Shown piece after piece: positions 43,401 to 52,553 of a stretch of DNA of 64,000 nucleotides. The DNA comes from Massilia glaciei (GTDB lineage: Bacteria; Pseudomonadota; Gammaproteobacteria; Burkholderiales; Burkholderiaceae_D): the NCBI RefSeq assembly GCF_003011895.2, contig NZ_PXWF02000310.1, positions 40,366-104,365 of the forward strand, written 5' to 3'. Numbering within the stretch: position 1 is the stretch's first letter; the number at the start of each line of letters is the position of its first letter. A program made the translations under genes and the position numbers. The notes beneath the pieces were generated by a model. It had not been told where the DNA came from, ran no database searches, and saw nothing but the letters and a program-made list of their open reading frames with translations.

Positions 43401-43433
43401 CGGGGCAAAGGTTCAAACCTGTGCCCCGTTTTT
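43401..43433 (+). terminator. Intrinsic terminator between rplT and pheS
   Basis: CGGGGCA...AGGTT pairs with AACCTGTGCCCCG and is followed by five Ts (43429-43433). Just upstream, GCGCCGCCC / GGGTGGCGC at 43371-43392 forms another stem. Since pheST has no other obvious strong promoter, this is either a partial terminator or an attenuator; no Phe-rich leader ORF is present. Confidence 0.75.
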
Positions 43434-43479
43434 GATTGTGGCGCCCGGCGCCCGTCCCCGTACAAAGCACAGGAATAAC

Positions 43480-44496
43480 ATGAACCCGCTGGAAGAACTG
43501 GTCGCCTCCGCGCAGGCTGATTTTATCGCCGCCGACGACGCCGCCGCGCTCGAAAACGCCAAAGCCAAATACCTGGGCAAGACCGGCCAGATCACCGAAC
43601 AGATGAAGGGGCTCGGCAAGCTCGACCCGGAACAGAAAAAAATCCAGGGCGCCGTCATCAACGGCGCCAAGGTGCGGATCGAGGCGGCGCTGACGGCCCG
43701 GCGCGACGCGTTGGCCGACATCGTGCTGCAGGCGCGCCTGAACGCCGAGGCGATCGACGTCACGCTGCCCGGGCGCGGGCGCTCGATGGGCGGGATCCAT
43801 CCGGTCATGCGCAGCTGGGAGCGGGTCGAGGAGATCTTCCGCTCGATCGGCTTCGACGTCGCCGACGGCCCCGAGATCGAGACCGACTGGACCAACTTCA
43901 CGGCCCTCAACAGCCCCGAGAACCATCCGGCGCGCTCGATGCAGGACACCTTCTACATCGACGACAAGGACGCCACCGGCAAGCCGCTGCTGCTGCGCAC
44001 CCACACCAGCCCGATGCAGGTGCGCTACGCGCGCACCCACACCCCGCCGATCAAGGTGATCGCGCCGGGCCGCACCTACCGCGTCGACAGCGACGCGACC
44101 CACTCGCCGATGTTCCACCAGGTCGAGGGCCTGTGGATCGCCGAGGACATCAGCTTCGCCGACCTCAAGGGCGTGTACCTCAATTTCGTCAAGGCCTTCT
44201 TCGAGACCGACGACCTGCAGGTGCGCTTCCGCCCCTCGTACTTCCCGTTCACCGAGCCGTCGGCGGAGATCGACATCGCCTTCGGCAGCGGCCCGCTCAA
44301 GGGCAAATGGCTCGAGGTCTCGGGCGCCGGCCAGGTGCATCCGACGGTGGTCAAAAACTTCGGGCTGGACCCCGAAAAATTCATCGGTTTCGCGTTCGGC
44401 TCCGGCCTCGAGCGCCTGACCATGCTGCGCTACGGGATCAACGACCTGCGCCTGTTCTACGAGGGCGACCTGCGTTTCCTCAAGCAGTTTAACTGA
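43480..44496 (+). CDS. pheS: Phenylalanyl-tRNA synthetase alpha subunit
   Basis: A 338-residue class II alpha subunit. The N-terminal coiled coil (1-85) binds tRNA-Phe. The catalytic domain has motif 1 around [29 protein letters not shown], motif 2 with [25 protein letters not shown] and motif 3 with [25 protein letters not shown] 43480 has AGGAATAAC upstream; the in-frame extension to 43363 runs through the terminator and is not coding. It lies 70 bases upstream of pheT. Confidence 0.97.
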   Translation: MNPLEELVASAQADFIAADDAAALENAKAKYLGKTGQITEQMKGLGKLDPEQKKIQGAVINGAKVRIEAALTARRDALADIVLQARLNAEAIDVTLPGRGRSMGGIHPVMRSWERVEEIFRSIGFDVADGPEIETDWTNFTALNSPENHPARSMQDTFYIDDKDATGKPLLLRTHTSPMQVRYARTHTPPIKVIAPGRTYRVDSDATHSPMFHQVEGLWIAEDISFADLKGVYLNFVKAFFETDDLQVRFRPSYFPFTEPSAEIDIAFGSGPLKGKWLEVSGAGQVHPTVVKNFGLDPEKFIGFAFGSGLERLTMLRYGINDLRLFYEGDLRFLKQFN

Positions 44497-44566
44497 CCTC
44501 GGCGGGCGCGCCCGGCGCCCCGCTCCCGCTCCACACCGAATCTTGTCGCACAAGGCTGAGAAAAAT

Positions 44567-46993
44567 ATGCAATTTTCCGAAAACTGGCTCCGCACCATGG
44601 TCGACCCGAAGATGACTTCGGACGAACTGGCCCACCTGCTCACCATGTCCGGCCTCGAGGTCGAGGAGGTCGAGGCGGTCGCGCCGCCGTTCTCGAACGT
44701 GGTCGTGGCCGAGGTGATGGAGGTGGTGCGCCACCCGAACGCGGACCGGCTCAATGTCTGCAAGGTCAATGTCGGCACCGGCACCCACCTCAACATCGTG
44801 TGCGGCGCGCCCAATGTGCGCGCCGGCATGAAGGCCGTGTGCGCGATGGCCGGCGCGGTGCTGCCGCCGGGCCTTGATGGCAAGCCGTTCGAGATCAAGG
44901 TGGGCGAGCTGCGCGGGGTCGAGTCGCAGGGCATGATGTGCTCGGCGCGCGAACTCAAACTGTCGGACGAGGCGGCCGGCCTGCTCGAGTTGCCGGCCGA
45001 CGCGCCGGTCGGCCAGAACATCCGCGACTACCTCGCCCTCAACGACCTCAAGTTCACCATCAAGCTGACCCCGAACAAGGCCGACTGCCTGTCGGTGCTG
45101 GGCGTGGCGCGCGAGGTCTCGGCGCTCACCGGCGCCGCGCTGCACGTGCCGACCGCGCGCGCGGTCGCCGTCACCAGCGACGAGGTGCTGCCCGTGACGA
45201 TCGGCGCGCCGGACCTGTGCGGGCGCTTTTCGGGGCGCGTGATCCGCGGCCTGAACGCCAAGGCGGCCACGCCCGACTGGATGCGCCAGCGCCTCGAGCG
45301 CAGCGGCCAGCGTCCGCTGTCGGCGCTGGTCGACATCTCGAACTACGTCATGCTCGAACTGGGCCGTCCGTCGCACGTGTTCGACCTCGCAAAAATCGAC
45401 GGCGCTCTCGAGGTGCGCTGGGGGCGCAAGGGCGAGACGCTCAAACTGCTCAACGGCAGTACGGTCGAGGTCGACGAATGGATCGGCGTGATCGCCGCAG
45501 GCGGCCAGCTCGAGTCGCTCGCCGGCATCATGGGCGGCGACTCGGCCGCCGTCTCGCTCGAGACCGAGGACATCTACCTCGAGGCCGCGTTCTGGTGGCC
45601 TAACGCGATCCAGGGCCGCGCGCGGCGCTTCAATTTCTCGACCGACGCGGCGCACCGCTTCGAGCGCGGCGTCGATTTCGCCACCACGGTCGAGCACATC
45701 GAGCGCATCACCGCGCTGATCGTCGAGATCTGCGGCACCTTTGCTACCCGCGTCGGCCCGGTCGACGACCAGAGCGTCAACCTGCCCAAGCGCGAGCCGG
45801 TCGTGATGCGCACCGCGCGCGCGCAAAAGGTCATCGGCGTCAAGATCGACGACGCCATGGTGGCAGACATCTTCACCCGCCTCGGGCTGCCGTTCGCGCA
45901 CAGCGAGGGCCGCTTCGCCGTGACGGCGCCGTCGTACCGCTTCGACATCGAGATCGAGGAGGACCTGATCGAGGAGGTCGCGCGCGTGTACGGCTTCGAG
46001 AACATCCCGGCCAACGCGCCGGTCGCGCCCAACACCATGCGCATCGCGCCCGAGGACACCCGTTCGATCTGGGCGGTGCGCCACCAGCTGGCCGACCTCG
46101 GCTACCAGGAGGTGGTCAACATGAGTTTCGTCGATGCCGCCTGGGAGCTTGATTTCTCGGCCAACCTTGACCAGATCAGGCTGCAAAACCCGATCGCGAG
46201 CCAGATGAACGTGATGCGCTCGTCGCTGATCGGCTCGCTCGTGGCCAATGTGCGCTACAACCTGAACCGCAAGGCGGGCAGGGTGCGCGCGTTCGAGGTC
46301 GGGGCCATTTTCAGGCGCAACGGCGCGGCCGTCGACGGCGCCCTGTCGGTGGCCGGTTTCGACCAGCCCAAGCGGGTCGGCGCGATCGCCTACGGCCCCG
46401 CGTTGGACGAGCAGTGGGCGGCGCCGGCGCGCGCGGTCGACTACTTCGACGTCAAGGCCGACCTCGAGGCGATGTTCGCGCCGCGCGTGCTGCGCTTCGT
46501 CAAGACCGCGCACCCGGCGCTGCATCCGGGCCGTTCGGCCGCGGTCGAACTCGACGGGGTTGAGATCGGCTTCATCGGCGAGCTCCATCCGCGCTGGCTG
46601 CAAAAATACGACCTGCCGCAGGCGCCGGTCCTGTTCGAGGTCGACGCGGCCGCGCTCCAGCACAAGCCGTTGCCAAGTTACAACGCGATTTCGAAGTTCC
46701 CGGGCGCCACGCGCGACCTGTCGCTGCTGGTGCCGCAGGCGCTCGCGGTGCAGGCGCTGCTCGACACATTCACCGCCGAGTTGCAGGTAATGCCCAATGG
46801 AAATATTGTGCAAGCCATTGTTTTGTTTGATGAATATCGCGGAAAAGGTCTCGCCGACGATGAAAAAAGCCTTGCATTCCGCTTTAGCTTGCAAGATACT
46901 CAAAACACCTTGCAGGACGATGTGGTCGACGCCGTTTTGGGCGCGATGACCGCGGCGGCCGTGCAAAAACACGAGGCGAGATTGCGTGCTTGA
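44567..46993 (+). CDS. pheT: Phenylalanyl-tRNA synthetase beta subunit
   Basis: An 808-residue beta subunit of normal length. Domains in order: tRNA-binding OB fold (about 40-150, [21 protein letters not shown]), the B3/B4 editing domain (about 210-395, [19 protein letters not shown]), the B5 domain, the inactive catalytic-like core, and the C-terminal FDX-ACB anticodon-binding domain ([15 protein letters not shown] to the end). ATG 44567 follows a weak GAG-rich site. Its TGA stop is the first unit of a 6-bp tandem repeat that continues into the ihfA reading frame. Confidence 0.97.
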   Translation: MQFSENWLRTMVDPKMTSDELAHLLTMSGLEVEEVEAVAPPFSNVVVAEVMEVVRHPNADRLNVCKVNVGTGTHLNIVCGAPNVRAGMKAVCAMAGAVLPPGLDGKPFEIKVGELRGVESQGMMCSARELKLSDEAAGLLELPADAPVGQNIRDYLALNDLKFTIKLTPNKADCLSVLGVAREVSALTGAALHVPTARAVAVTSDEVLPVTIGAPDLCGRFSGRVIRGLNAKAATPDWMRQRLERSGQRPLSALVDISNYVMLELGRPSHVFDLAKIDGALEVRWGRKGETLKLLNGSTVEVDEWIGVIAAGGQLESLAGIMGGDSAAVSLETEDIYLEAAFWWPNAIQGRARRFNFSTDAAHRFERGVDFATTVEHIERITALIVEICGTFATRVGPVDDQSVNLPKREPVVMRTARAQKVIGVKIDDAMVADIFTRLGLPFAHSEGRFAVTAPSYRFDIEIEEDLIEEVARVYGFENIPANAPVAPNTMRIAPEDTRSIWAVRHQLADLGYQEVVNMSFVDAAWELDFSANLDQIRLQNPIASQMNVMRSSLIGSLVANVRYNLNRKAGRVRAFEVGAIFRRNGAAVDGALSVAGFDQPKRVGAIAYGPALDEQWAAPARAVDYFDVKADLEAMFAPRVLRFVKTAHPALHPGRSAAVELDGVEIGFIGELHPRWLQKYDLPQAPVLFEVDAAALQHKPLPSYNAISKFPGATRDLSLLVPQALAVQALLDTFTAELQVMPNGNIVQAIVLFDEYRGKGLADDEKSLAFRFSLQDTQNTLQDDVVDAVLGAMTAAAVQKHEARLRA

Positions 46994-47489
46994 CACTGAC
47001 ACTGACACTGACACTGACATTCACACCGACCTCGACCCATCCCGGACCACGCTTCAAATAAGGCAGGGCAGCATCATCAATAACAACGACGTTGATTCGG
47101 CCGTACTCCAGTCCGCCCTGGCGGCCGATTTGCACCGCGCCATGCTCGTGGCCAAGGTGCGCCAGGCGGCCGAGAAGGACTTGCCGACCCTGACCAAGGC
47201 CGAGCTCGCCGAGCTGCTGTTCGAGCAGGTCGGGCTCAACAAGCGCGAGGCGAAGGACATGGTCGAGACCTTCTTCGACGAGATCCGCAACGCGCTCGAA
47301 CGCGGCGAGGCCGTCAAGCTGTCCGGTTTCGGCAATTTCCAGCTGCGCGACAAGCCGCAGCGGCCCGGGCGCAACCCCAAGACCGGCGAGGAAATCCCGA
47401 TCACGGCGCGCCGCGTCGTGACCTTCCATGCGAGCCAGAAGCTCAAGGTCATGGTCGAAGAAACCAGCCCGCTGGCGCGCGCCGCCTGA
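46986..47489 (+). CDS. ihfA: Integration host factor alpha subunit, with N-terminal extension
   Basis: The core at about residues 68-160 ([36 protein letters not shown], then [24 protein letters not shown]) is IHF-alpha, a DNA-bending HU-family protein that pairs with IHF-beta. The start is uncertain. GTG 46986, overlapping pheT, gives 167 residues with an N-terminus (DT)4-DIHTD coded by a tandem repeat. ATG 47142 gives 115 residues. Residues [22 protein letters not shown] just before that ATG look protein-like, so translation may begin between them. Usual length is about 100-130. It is followed by a MerR gene, as in related genomes. Confidence 0.9.
   Translation: MLDTDTDTDTDIHTDLDPSRTTLQIRQGSIINNNDVDSAVLQSALAADLHRAMLVAKVRQAAEKDLPTLTKAELAELLFEQVGLNKREAKDMVETFFDEIRNALERGEAVKLSGFGNFQLRDKPQRPGRNPKTGEEIPITARRVVTFHASQKLKVMVEETSPLARAA
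46991..47020 (+). repeat. 6-bp tandem repeat starting at the stop codon of pheT
   Basis: TGACAC is repeated four times from 46991 and is followed by TGACAT. The first TGA is the pheT stop, so the stop codon is repeated in frame; in the ihfA frame the array reads Asp-Thr repeats. Confidence 0.92.
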
Positions 47490-47559
47490 TTGAGCGAGCA
47501 CCAACTGGCATCAGGCCGCGGCGCCCCGCGGCCCGGGTTTCCACCGGAGTCCAATTGAT

Positions 47560-47955
47560 ATGAACGACCGCCCCAGCAAGACCGATCTCGTGGTGTTGCC
47601 ATCGATTCCCGCCAAGCGCTATTTCACGATCGGCGAGGTCAGCGAATTGTGCGGCGTCAAACCGCACGTGCTGCGCTACTGGGAACAGGAATTCACGCAG
47701 CTCAAGCCGGTCAAACGCCGTGGCAACCGCCGCTACTACCAGCACCACGAGGTGCTGCTGATCCGCCGCATCCGTGAACTTCTGTACGAGCAGGGCTTCA
47801 CGATCAGCGGCGCTCGCAACAAGCTCGACAGCCGGGCCGGCCAGGCCCCGGAGGCGGAAGGCGTTGGCGCGCCGGCGGCCCGCCCGGCGCCCGACTGCGC
47901 GGCGCTGCGGCACGAGCTCGGCGAGATCCTCGCGCTGCTCAGGGGCGCGCCGTAA
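47560..47955 (+). CDS. MerR-family transcriptional regulator
   Basis: A 131-residue protein with an N-terminal MerR helix-turn-helix at residues 20-88 (YFTIGEVSELCGVKPHVLRYWEQEF, RRYYQHHEVLLIRRIRELLYEQGFTISGA). A short Ala/Pro-rich linker leads to a helical C-terminus. There are no cysteines typical of metal sensors, so the effector is unknown. A MerR gene of this kind normally follows ihfA in Burkholderiales. GC-rich inverted repeats at 47968-47994 with a short T-run after them may terminate the operon. Confidence 0.88.
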   Translation: MNDRPSKTDLVVLPSIPAKRYFTIGEVSELCGVKPHVLRYWEQEFTQLKPVKRRGNRRYYQHHEVLLIRRIRELLYEQGFTISGARNKLDSRAGQAPEAEGVGAPAARPAPDCAALRHELGEILALLRGAP

Positions 47956-48191
47956 AGCCGGATCGCCGCCGCGGTCTGTCGGCCGGCCCGCGGCGCGCTT
48001 TTACAGGTGAACTGAACACGCGGCTCGTGCGTTGTCTAACGTGCAGTGGAGCCGCACGCCGTGATGATAGAATCAACCATGCTTTTTCAAGCGCTGTTTT
48101 CAAAAGCCAATGACTCGACGCATGTGCAGCACGCCGGCAAGCAGTTCGCCGCGTGCGCTTTCCTGCAGCTAGAGAACTTAAAGGAAAGACG

Positions 48192-48824
48192 ATGATACGC
48201 GTTGCCATTTGTGACGATCACCAGATAGTACGGGCAGGATTCAAACAGATTTTCTCCTCGGCCTCCGACTTCGACGTCGTGGCCGAGGGCGCGACCGGGC
48301 GCGAGGCGCTCGACATCGCGCGCCGCGAGATCTGCGACGTGCTCTTGCTCGACATCGCCATGCCCGACCAGAGCGGCATCGACATCCTGCGCACGATCCG
48401 CCAGGGCCAGCCCAATCTGCCCGTGCTCATCTTGTCTGGCTACCCGGCGCAGCAGTACGCGCTGAACCTGTTCAAAATGGGCGCCAATGGCTACCTCAAC
48501 AAGGAGTGCGAGGCCGACGAGCTCAAAACGGCCGTGCGCACCGTCTTCCAGGGGCGCCGCTATGTGTCCTCGACGGTCGGCGAACTGCTCGCGCAAAGTT
48601 TCGACCGCGACCCCAACACGGCGCTGCACACCGAATTGTCCGACCGCGAGTTCCAGGTGTTCCTGCGCCTGGCCAAGGGCGCGACCGTATCCGACATCGG
48701 CGTCGCCCTGTCGCTGAGCATCAAGACGGTGTCGACCTACCGCACCCGCATCATGGAAAAAATGGGATTGCAGTCCAACAGCGACCTCACCTATTACGCG
48801 ATGAAGAACAATCTGCTCGACTGA
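48192..48824 (+). CDS. NarL/FixJ-type response regulator
   Basis: A 210-residue regulator. The receiver (1-120) has the acidic pair CDDH, the phospho-Asp in VLLLDIAMPDQSG and the Lys in LNKECEADEL. The LuxR helix-turn-helix (148-210) has LSDREFQVFLRLAKGATVSDIGVAL and STYRTRIMEKMGL. ATG 48192 follows AAGGAAAGACG. A CHASE3-type sensor kinase is encoded about 220 bases downstream on the same strand and is the likely partner, although a terminator separates them. Confidence 0.92.
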   Translation: MIRVAICDDHQIVRAGFKQIFSSASDFDVVAEGATGREALDIARREICDVLLLDIAMPDQSGIDILRTIRQGQPNLPVLILSGYPAQQYALNLFKMGANGYLNKECEADELKTAVRTVFQGRRYVSSTVGELLAQSFDRDPNTALHTELSDREFQVFLRLAKGATVSDIGVALSLSIKTVSTYRTRIMEKMGLQSNSDLTYYAMKNNLLD

Positions 48825-48851
48825 GAGGCGCCCGTTTATCCGCCTCCCGCT

Positions 48852-48880
48852 AAGCCGGCCCGAGAAGGCCGGCTTTGTTG
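48852..48880 (+). terminator. Intrinsic terminator after the NarL-type regulator
   Basis: A perfect nine-base stem AAGCCGGCC / GGCCGGCTT with loop CGAGAA is followed by TGTTG. The T-tract is weak, so some readthrough to the kinase gene is possible. Confidence 0.7.
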
Positions 48881-49045
48881 CTTCTGAATAATATCTATTG
48901 TTAAAACCCCTCGTACCGCGCTCAACGCCGTCCAATAAACAACAACGTGCCCGCGCACGTCGCGCCGGGCGTGGCTGCGCCCGTGCGCGGTCCGGTCTAT
49001 AATTGCCCCCAGACTTGTTCTGCGGCGAGCAAAAGGAAACACACG

Positions 49046-50485
49046 ATGTATTTCACGACCGACCCGAAAGGCACGCCGACGCTGCCGTTCTACAAGACGA
49101 TGTTGTGCCTGATCTGCGTGATGATCCTGATCGTCAACGGGGTTAGCCTGGTGCACAATCTCGCTTCGCTCAAGGGCGCCAACGAACTGCAAAGCCGCAC
49201 CGCGCGCGTGATCGACCGGGTCCAGTACCTGAACGTGCTCATGATGGACGCCGAGAGCAGCCTGCGCGGCTATTTCCTGTCCGGCTCCGAGGTCTACCTC
49301 GGGCCCTTGCGCACGGCCGAGAAGGACACCGCGCCCCTGCTGGCCGACCTCGACGAGCTGCTCGTCGAGCATCCCTCGCAGCGCAAGAACCTGGCGCAGC
49401 TGCGCACCCTGGTCGAGCGCAAGCTGGCCGGCATGGGGCAGGCGCTCGCGGTCTACCGCGCCGGCGGGCTCGGCGACATCGTCAAGATCGCCGAAACGTC
49501 CGACAGCGGCAGCGCCATGGACGAGATCGGCCTGCAGGTGGTGATCATGGTGCAGGAGCAAAACGAGCTGCTGGCAGGCCGCAGCGCCGCCTTTTACGCG
49601 CAATACCAGAACGCCGCCATGCTCGGCGTGCTCATCAACGTGGCCGCGATCCTCGTCATCGTGCTGTTCTACCGCCTGATCCGGAGCAGCTTCGTGGCGC
49701 GCGTGGCGACCCAGCGCGCGCTTGTCAACGCCAACGAGAACCTCGAAACGACGGTCGCCATGCGCACCGAGCAGTTGTCGGTGCTGTCGCGCCACCTGAT
49801 CAGCGTGAGCGAGGAGGAAAAGGCGCGCCTGGCGCGCGAATTGCACGATGAGCTGGGCGCCAACCTGACCTCGATCAATATGGACCTCAACGCCGTCTGC
49901 GACCGCCTGCGTGGGCGCGAGCCGGCGCTCGCGGCGATGCTCGATCGCGCGCGCGCGACCCTGGTCGGCACGGTAGAGCTGAAACGGCGCATCGTCGAGA
50001 ACCTGCGGCCCAGCCTGCTGGACAACCTCGGCCTCGAGGCCGCGCTCAACAGCTATTGCGCCGAGTTCGGCAGCGTGACGCGGCTCGATTGCGAACTGCT
50101 CGTCGAGGGCGAGCTCGACGACGCGGGCCCGATGCAGGCGATCGCGGTGTTCCGGATCGTGCAGGAGGCGCTCAACAACATCGCCAAGTACGCGCAGGCG
50201 GGCACCGTCATCGTGCACCTCGCGCGCGCGCCGGCCGGCCTGTCGCTCGAGATCAGCGACGACGGCGTCGGCATCGATGTCGATGCGGCCAGCAAGCCAA
50301 AATCGCACGGGCTGCTTGGCATGCGCGAGCGCGCGATGCTGCTTGGCGGATATTTCAAAGTGGGGCGGGGCGTGAACGGGGTTGGAACCTGCGTCGAGGC
50401 GTTCATTCCACTGCCGGCGCAGGCGACGTCGCCGCATGTCGAGCTGGCGGCCGCGCCACTGCGCGCCGCCGAGGGGCTGGTTTGA
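49046..50485 (+). CDS. NarX/UhpB-type sensor kinase with CHASE3 domain
   Basis: A 479-residue membrane sensor. Helix 1 is at about 17-40. A periplasmic CHASE3-like domain (about 45-180, LNVLMMDAESSLRGYFLSG) follows, then helix 2 at about 185-210, and the HisKA_3 domain with the phospho-His in RLARELHDELGANLTSI. The ATPase region carries VQEALNNIAKYAQA and GLLGMRERAMLLGG. It is of the type that phosphorylates NarL-like regulators, consistent with the regulator encoded upstream. ATG 49046 follows AAAAGGAAACACACG. The signal is unknown. Confidence 0.9.
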   Translation: MYFTTDPKGTPTLPFYKTMLCLICVMILIVNGVSLVHNLASLKGANELQSRTARVIDRVQYLNVLMMDAESSLRGYFLSGSEVYLGPLRTAEKDTAPLLADLDELLVEHPSQRKNLAQLRTLVERKLAGMGQALAVYRAGGLGDIVKIAETSDSGSAMDEIGLQVVIMVQEQNELLAGRSAAFYAQYQNAAMLGVLINVAAILVIVLFYRLIRSSFVARVATQRALVNANENLETTVAMRTEQLSVLSRHLISVSEEEKARLARELHDELGANLTSINMDLNAVCDRLRGREPALAAMLDRARATLVGTVELKRRIVENLRPSLLDNLGLEAALNSYCAEFGSVTRLDCELLVEGELDDAGPMQAIAVFRIVQEALNNIAKYAQAGTVIVHLARAPAGLSLEISDDGVGIDVDAASKPKSHGLLGMRERAMLLGGYFKVGRGVNGVGTCVEAFIPLPAQATSPHVELAAAPLRAAEGLV

Positions 50486-50711
50486 CGCCGTGACGGGGGC
50501 GGCCGGGGTCGGGTTCGCGCCCGCTTCAGACCCGGTTCAGGAACGTCGCAAATGCGGCGCGATCGGGGTTCGCTAACGGGGCAATCCCGGGGCAATCACG
50601 GCGCAATCGGGCTTCAAGACCGGTTCGAGCGCGGCGCAAGCGCGCAAGGCGCCGCCTGGTCCAAGCTGAATCCGGCCGCCCGGACCTCGCAGGGATTAAG
50701 CAACGCTCGAT

Positions 50712-51521
50712 TCAGCGCGCCACGTCGGTCAGCAGGCGGTCGTATTCGGTTTTGGCGACCTTGTAGCATTCGCCCGCGTAGGCCTCGAGGCCATGCCGGT
50801 CGATGACCGTGATGTTGCCGCGGCGGTAGGTGATGAGCCCGTCGTCCTGCAGTTTGCCGGCGGCCGCGGTGATGCTTTCGCGGCGTACGCCGAGCATGAT
50901 CGAGATGAGCTCCTGCGTGACCTTGAGTTCGTTCGACGGCGAGCGGTCGAGGCGGTCGAGCAGCCAGCGGCACAGCTTTTGTTCGATCGAGCTGTGGCGC
51001 CCGCCGACGGCGTTTTGGGCCATCTGCGCGAACAGCGCGTTGGTGTAGCGCATGAGCAGTTGGGGCAGGGCGCCGCCCTGGTTGAAGGCGTCGCGCAAAA
51101 ACTGGGTCTTGAGGCGGTAGCCGTAGCCGGCGCTCTGGACGACGGCGCTGCACATGGCGCGCTCGCCCATGAACAAGGACATGCCGACCACGCCCTCGTG
51201 GCCGATCACGGCGATTTCGGTCGTGGCGCCGTCCTCCATGACGTACAGCAGGGAAACGATGGCGGTGGTGGGGAAGTACACGTTTTCGAGCTTGCTGCCG
51301 TACTCGAACAGTTCTTTGCCGAACGGCAGGGCGACCAGCTCGAGGTGCTCGGACAGCATTTCGAGGTCGGCGTGGGGCAGGGCGGCGAGTAATTCGTTTT
51401 GCTGGATGCCGCTGAAGCTGACGACGGGCTTGGAGGCGATTTTTAATTCCTGGGCACTCAAGGGAAGCTGATTGAGCGTTTGCGCCTTTTGCGCGGTCGC
51501 ATCAAGTTGAGTATTGTTCAT
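50712..51521 (-). CDS. Crp/Fnr-family transcriptional regulator
   Basis: A 269-residue regulator: a 35-residue N-terminal stretch, a cyclic-nucleotide-binding-like beta barrel (about 45-160, LFEYGSKLENVYFPTTAIVSLLYVMEDGATTEIAVIGHEGVVG), and a C-terminal Crp-type helix-turn-helix (LKVTQELISIMLGVRRESITAAAGKL). The PBC motif for cAMP contact is not conserved and the Fnr cysteines are absent, so the ligand is unclear. ATG 51521 has AGGGAAAAC in front; a GTG four codons upstream is the alternative. It stands alone. The 226-bp gap 50486-50711 holds nothing I can name. Confidence 0.9.
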   Translation of the reverse strand: MNNTQLDATAQKAQTLNQLPLSAQELKIASKPVVSFSGIQQNELLAALPHADLEMLSEHLELVALPFGKELFEYGSKLENVYFPTTAIVSLLYVMEDGATTEIAVIGHEGVVGMSLFMGERAMCSAVVQSAGYGYRLKTQFLRDAFNQGGALPQLLMRYTNALFAQMAQNAVGGRHSSIEQKLCRWLLDRLDRSPSNELKVTQELISIMLGVRRESITAAAGKLQDDGLITYRRGNITVIDRHGLEAYAGECYKVAKTEYDRLLTDVAR

Positions 51522-51807
51522 GTTTTCCCTCACTATTCTCTACACCACATCGGACGATCCGCCAACGCGGCACATGCCGGTCCCGCCCGGCCGGGCCAGG
51601 ACGGTGGATCGCGCTGTGTGTACATTAAATCTATAGTCCGTTGCCGAACATAAGATTAGCAGTCGCCCCGGTGTAGGCTTGGGTCATATTATTTTGTGGG
51701 ACTGGTCCTACTGGAGAAAAATGCGCTTTTTCGGCGTTTTTCCGCGTCCATGCATAAACTTTCGCTAACGGGCATGTCGAGCAGGCATCCCCGCCCGATC
51801 CCCCCCC

Positions 51808-51836
51808 TTGGGCGCGGGCATCAAATGCCCCATAAT
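51808..51836 (+). promoter_or_regulatory. Candidate promoter of the OmpR-type two-component operon
   Basis: TTGGGC (51808-51813), 17 bases, CATAAT (51831-51836), with the response-regulator ATG 54 bases downstream. The match is moderate. The rest of the 368-bp gap 51522-51889 holds the divergent Crp/Fnr gene's upstream region, AT-rich near 51630-51700; I see no gene there. Confidence 0.45.
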
Positions 51837-51889
51837 GCGCAACAGGGGGCGGCAGCGGGCCGCCGCCACGCACATTCACGGCGGATCGC

Positions 51890-52552
51890 ATGCACGTACT
51901 ACTGGTGGAAGACGACGCCATCCTGGCCGACGGCCTCACGCGCGTGTTGCGCGGCCACGCCATCGCGGTCGAGGTGGTCGCAAACGGCAACCTGGCCGAC
52001 CAGCTGCTCAAGGGCAGCGCGGCCGACGTCGTCGTGCTCGACATCGGCCTGCCCGGCCTCGACGGCTTCGAGGTGGTGCGCCGCCTGCGCGCGCGCGGCA
52101 GCGTTCTGCCGGTGCTGCTGCTGACGGCGCGCGACGCGGTCGAGGACCGCGTGCGCGGGCTCGAGCTGGGCGCCGACGACTACCTGGTCAAGCCGTTCGC
52201 CACCGCCGAGCTGGTCGCGCGCATCCGCGCGCTGGCGCGGCGCAACGCGCCGCGCCCGGCCATGCTGGCGCTCGGCGCGCTCACGCTCGACACCGAGACC
52301 CGGCGCGCGCACGTCGGCGGGCGCCCCGTCGAGTTGTCGGTGCGCGAATGGGCGGTGCTCGAATACCTGCTGCACCACGCGGCACGGGTGGTGTCGAAGC
52401 AGCAGATCATCGACGCCATCCTGCCTTGGGGCAACGACCTGACCCTCAACGCGGTCGAGGTCTACATCTCGCGCCTGCGCCTCAAGATCGGCGAGGCCGG
52501 GGTCACCATCCGCACCATCCGCGGCTTCGGCTACATGCTTGAGCTGGCGTGA
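51890..52552 (+). CDS. OmpR-family response regulator (TctD/QseB-like)
   Basis: A 220-residue regulator. The receiver has VEDD, the phospho-Asp in VVVLDIGLPGLDG and the Lys in YLVKPFATAEL. The winged helix has ELSVREWAVLEYLLHHAARVVSKQQI and VEVYISRLRLKIGEAGVTIRTIRGFGYML. The kinase gene starts one base after its stop (TGAGATG arrangement), so they are translated together. Members of this group often regulate tricarboxylate uptake, but no tctCBA genes are next to it here. Confidence 0.92.
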   Translation: MHVLLVEDDAILADGLTRVLRGHAIAVEVVANGNLADQLLKGSAADVVVLDIGLPGLDGFEVVRRLRARGSVLPVLLLTARDAVEDRVRGLELGADDYLVKPFATAELVARIRALARRNAPRPAMLALGALTLDTETRRAHVGGRPVELSVREWAVLEYLLHHAARVVSKQQIIDAILPWGNDLTLNAVEVYISRLRLKIGEAGVTIRTIRGFGYMLELA

Positions 52553-52553
52553 G

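Noticed and set aside
43350..43480. A PheM-like leader peptide before pheS
   Set aside because: No short ORF with Phe codons is present in the region.
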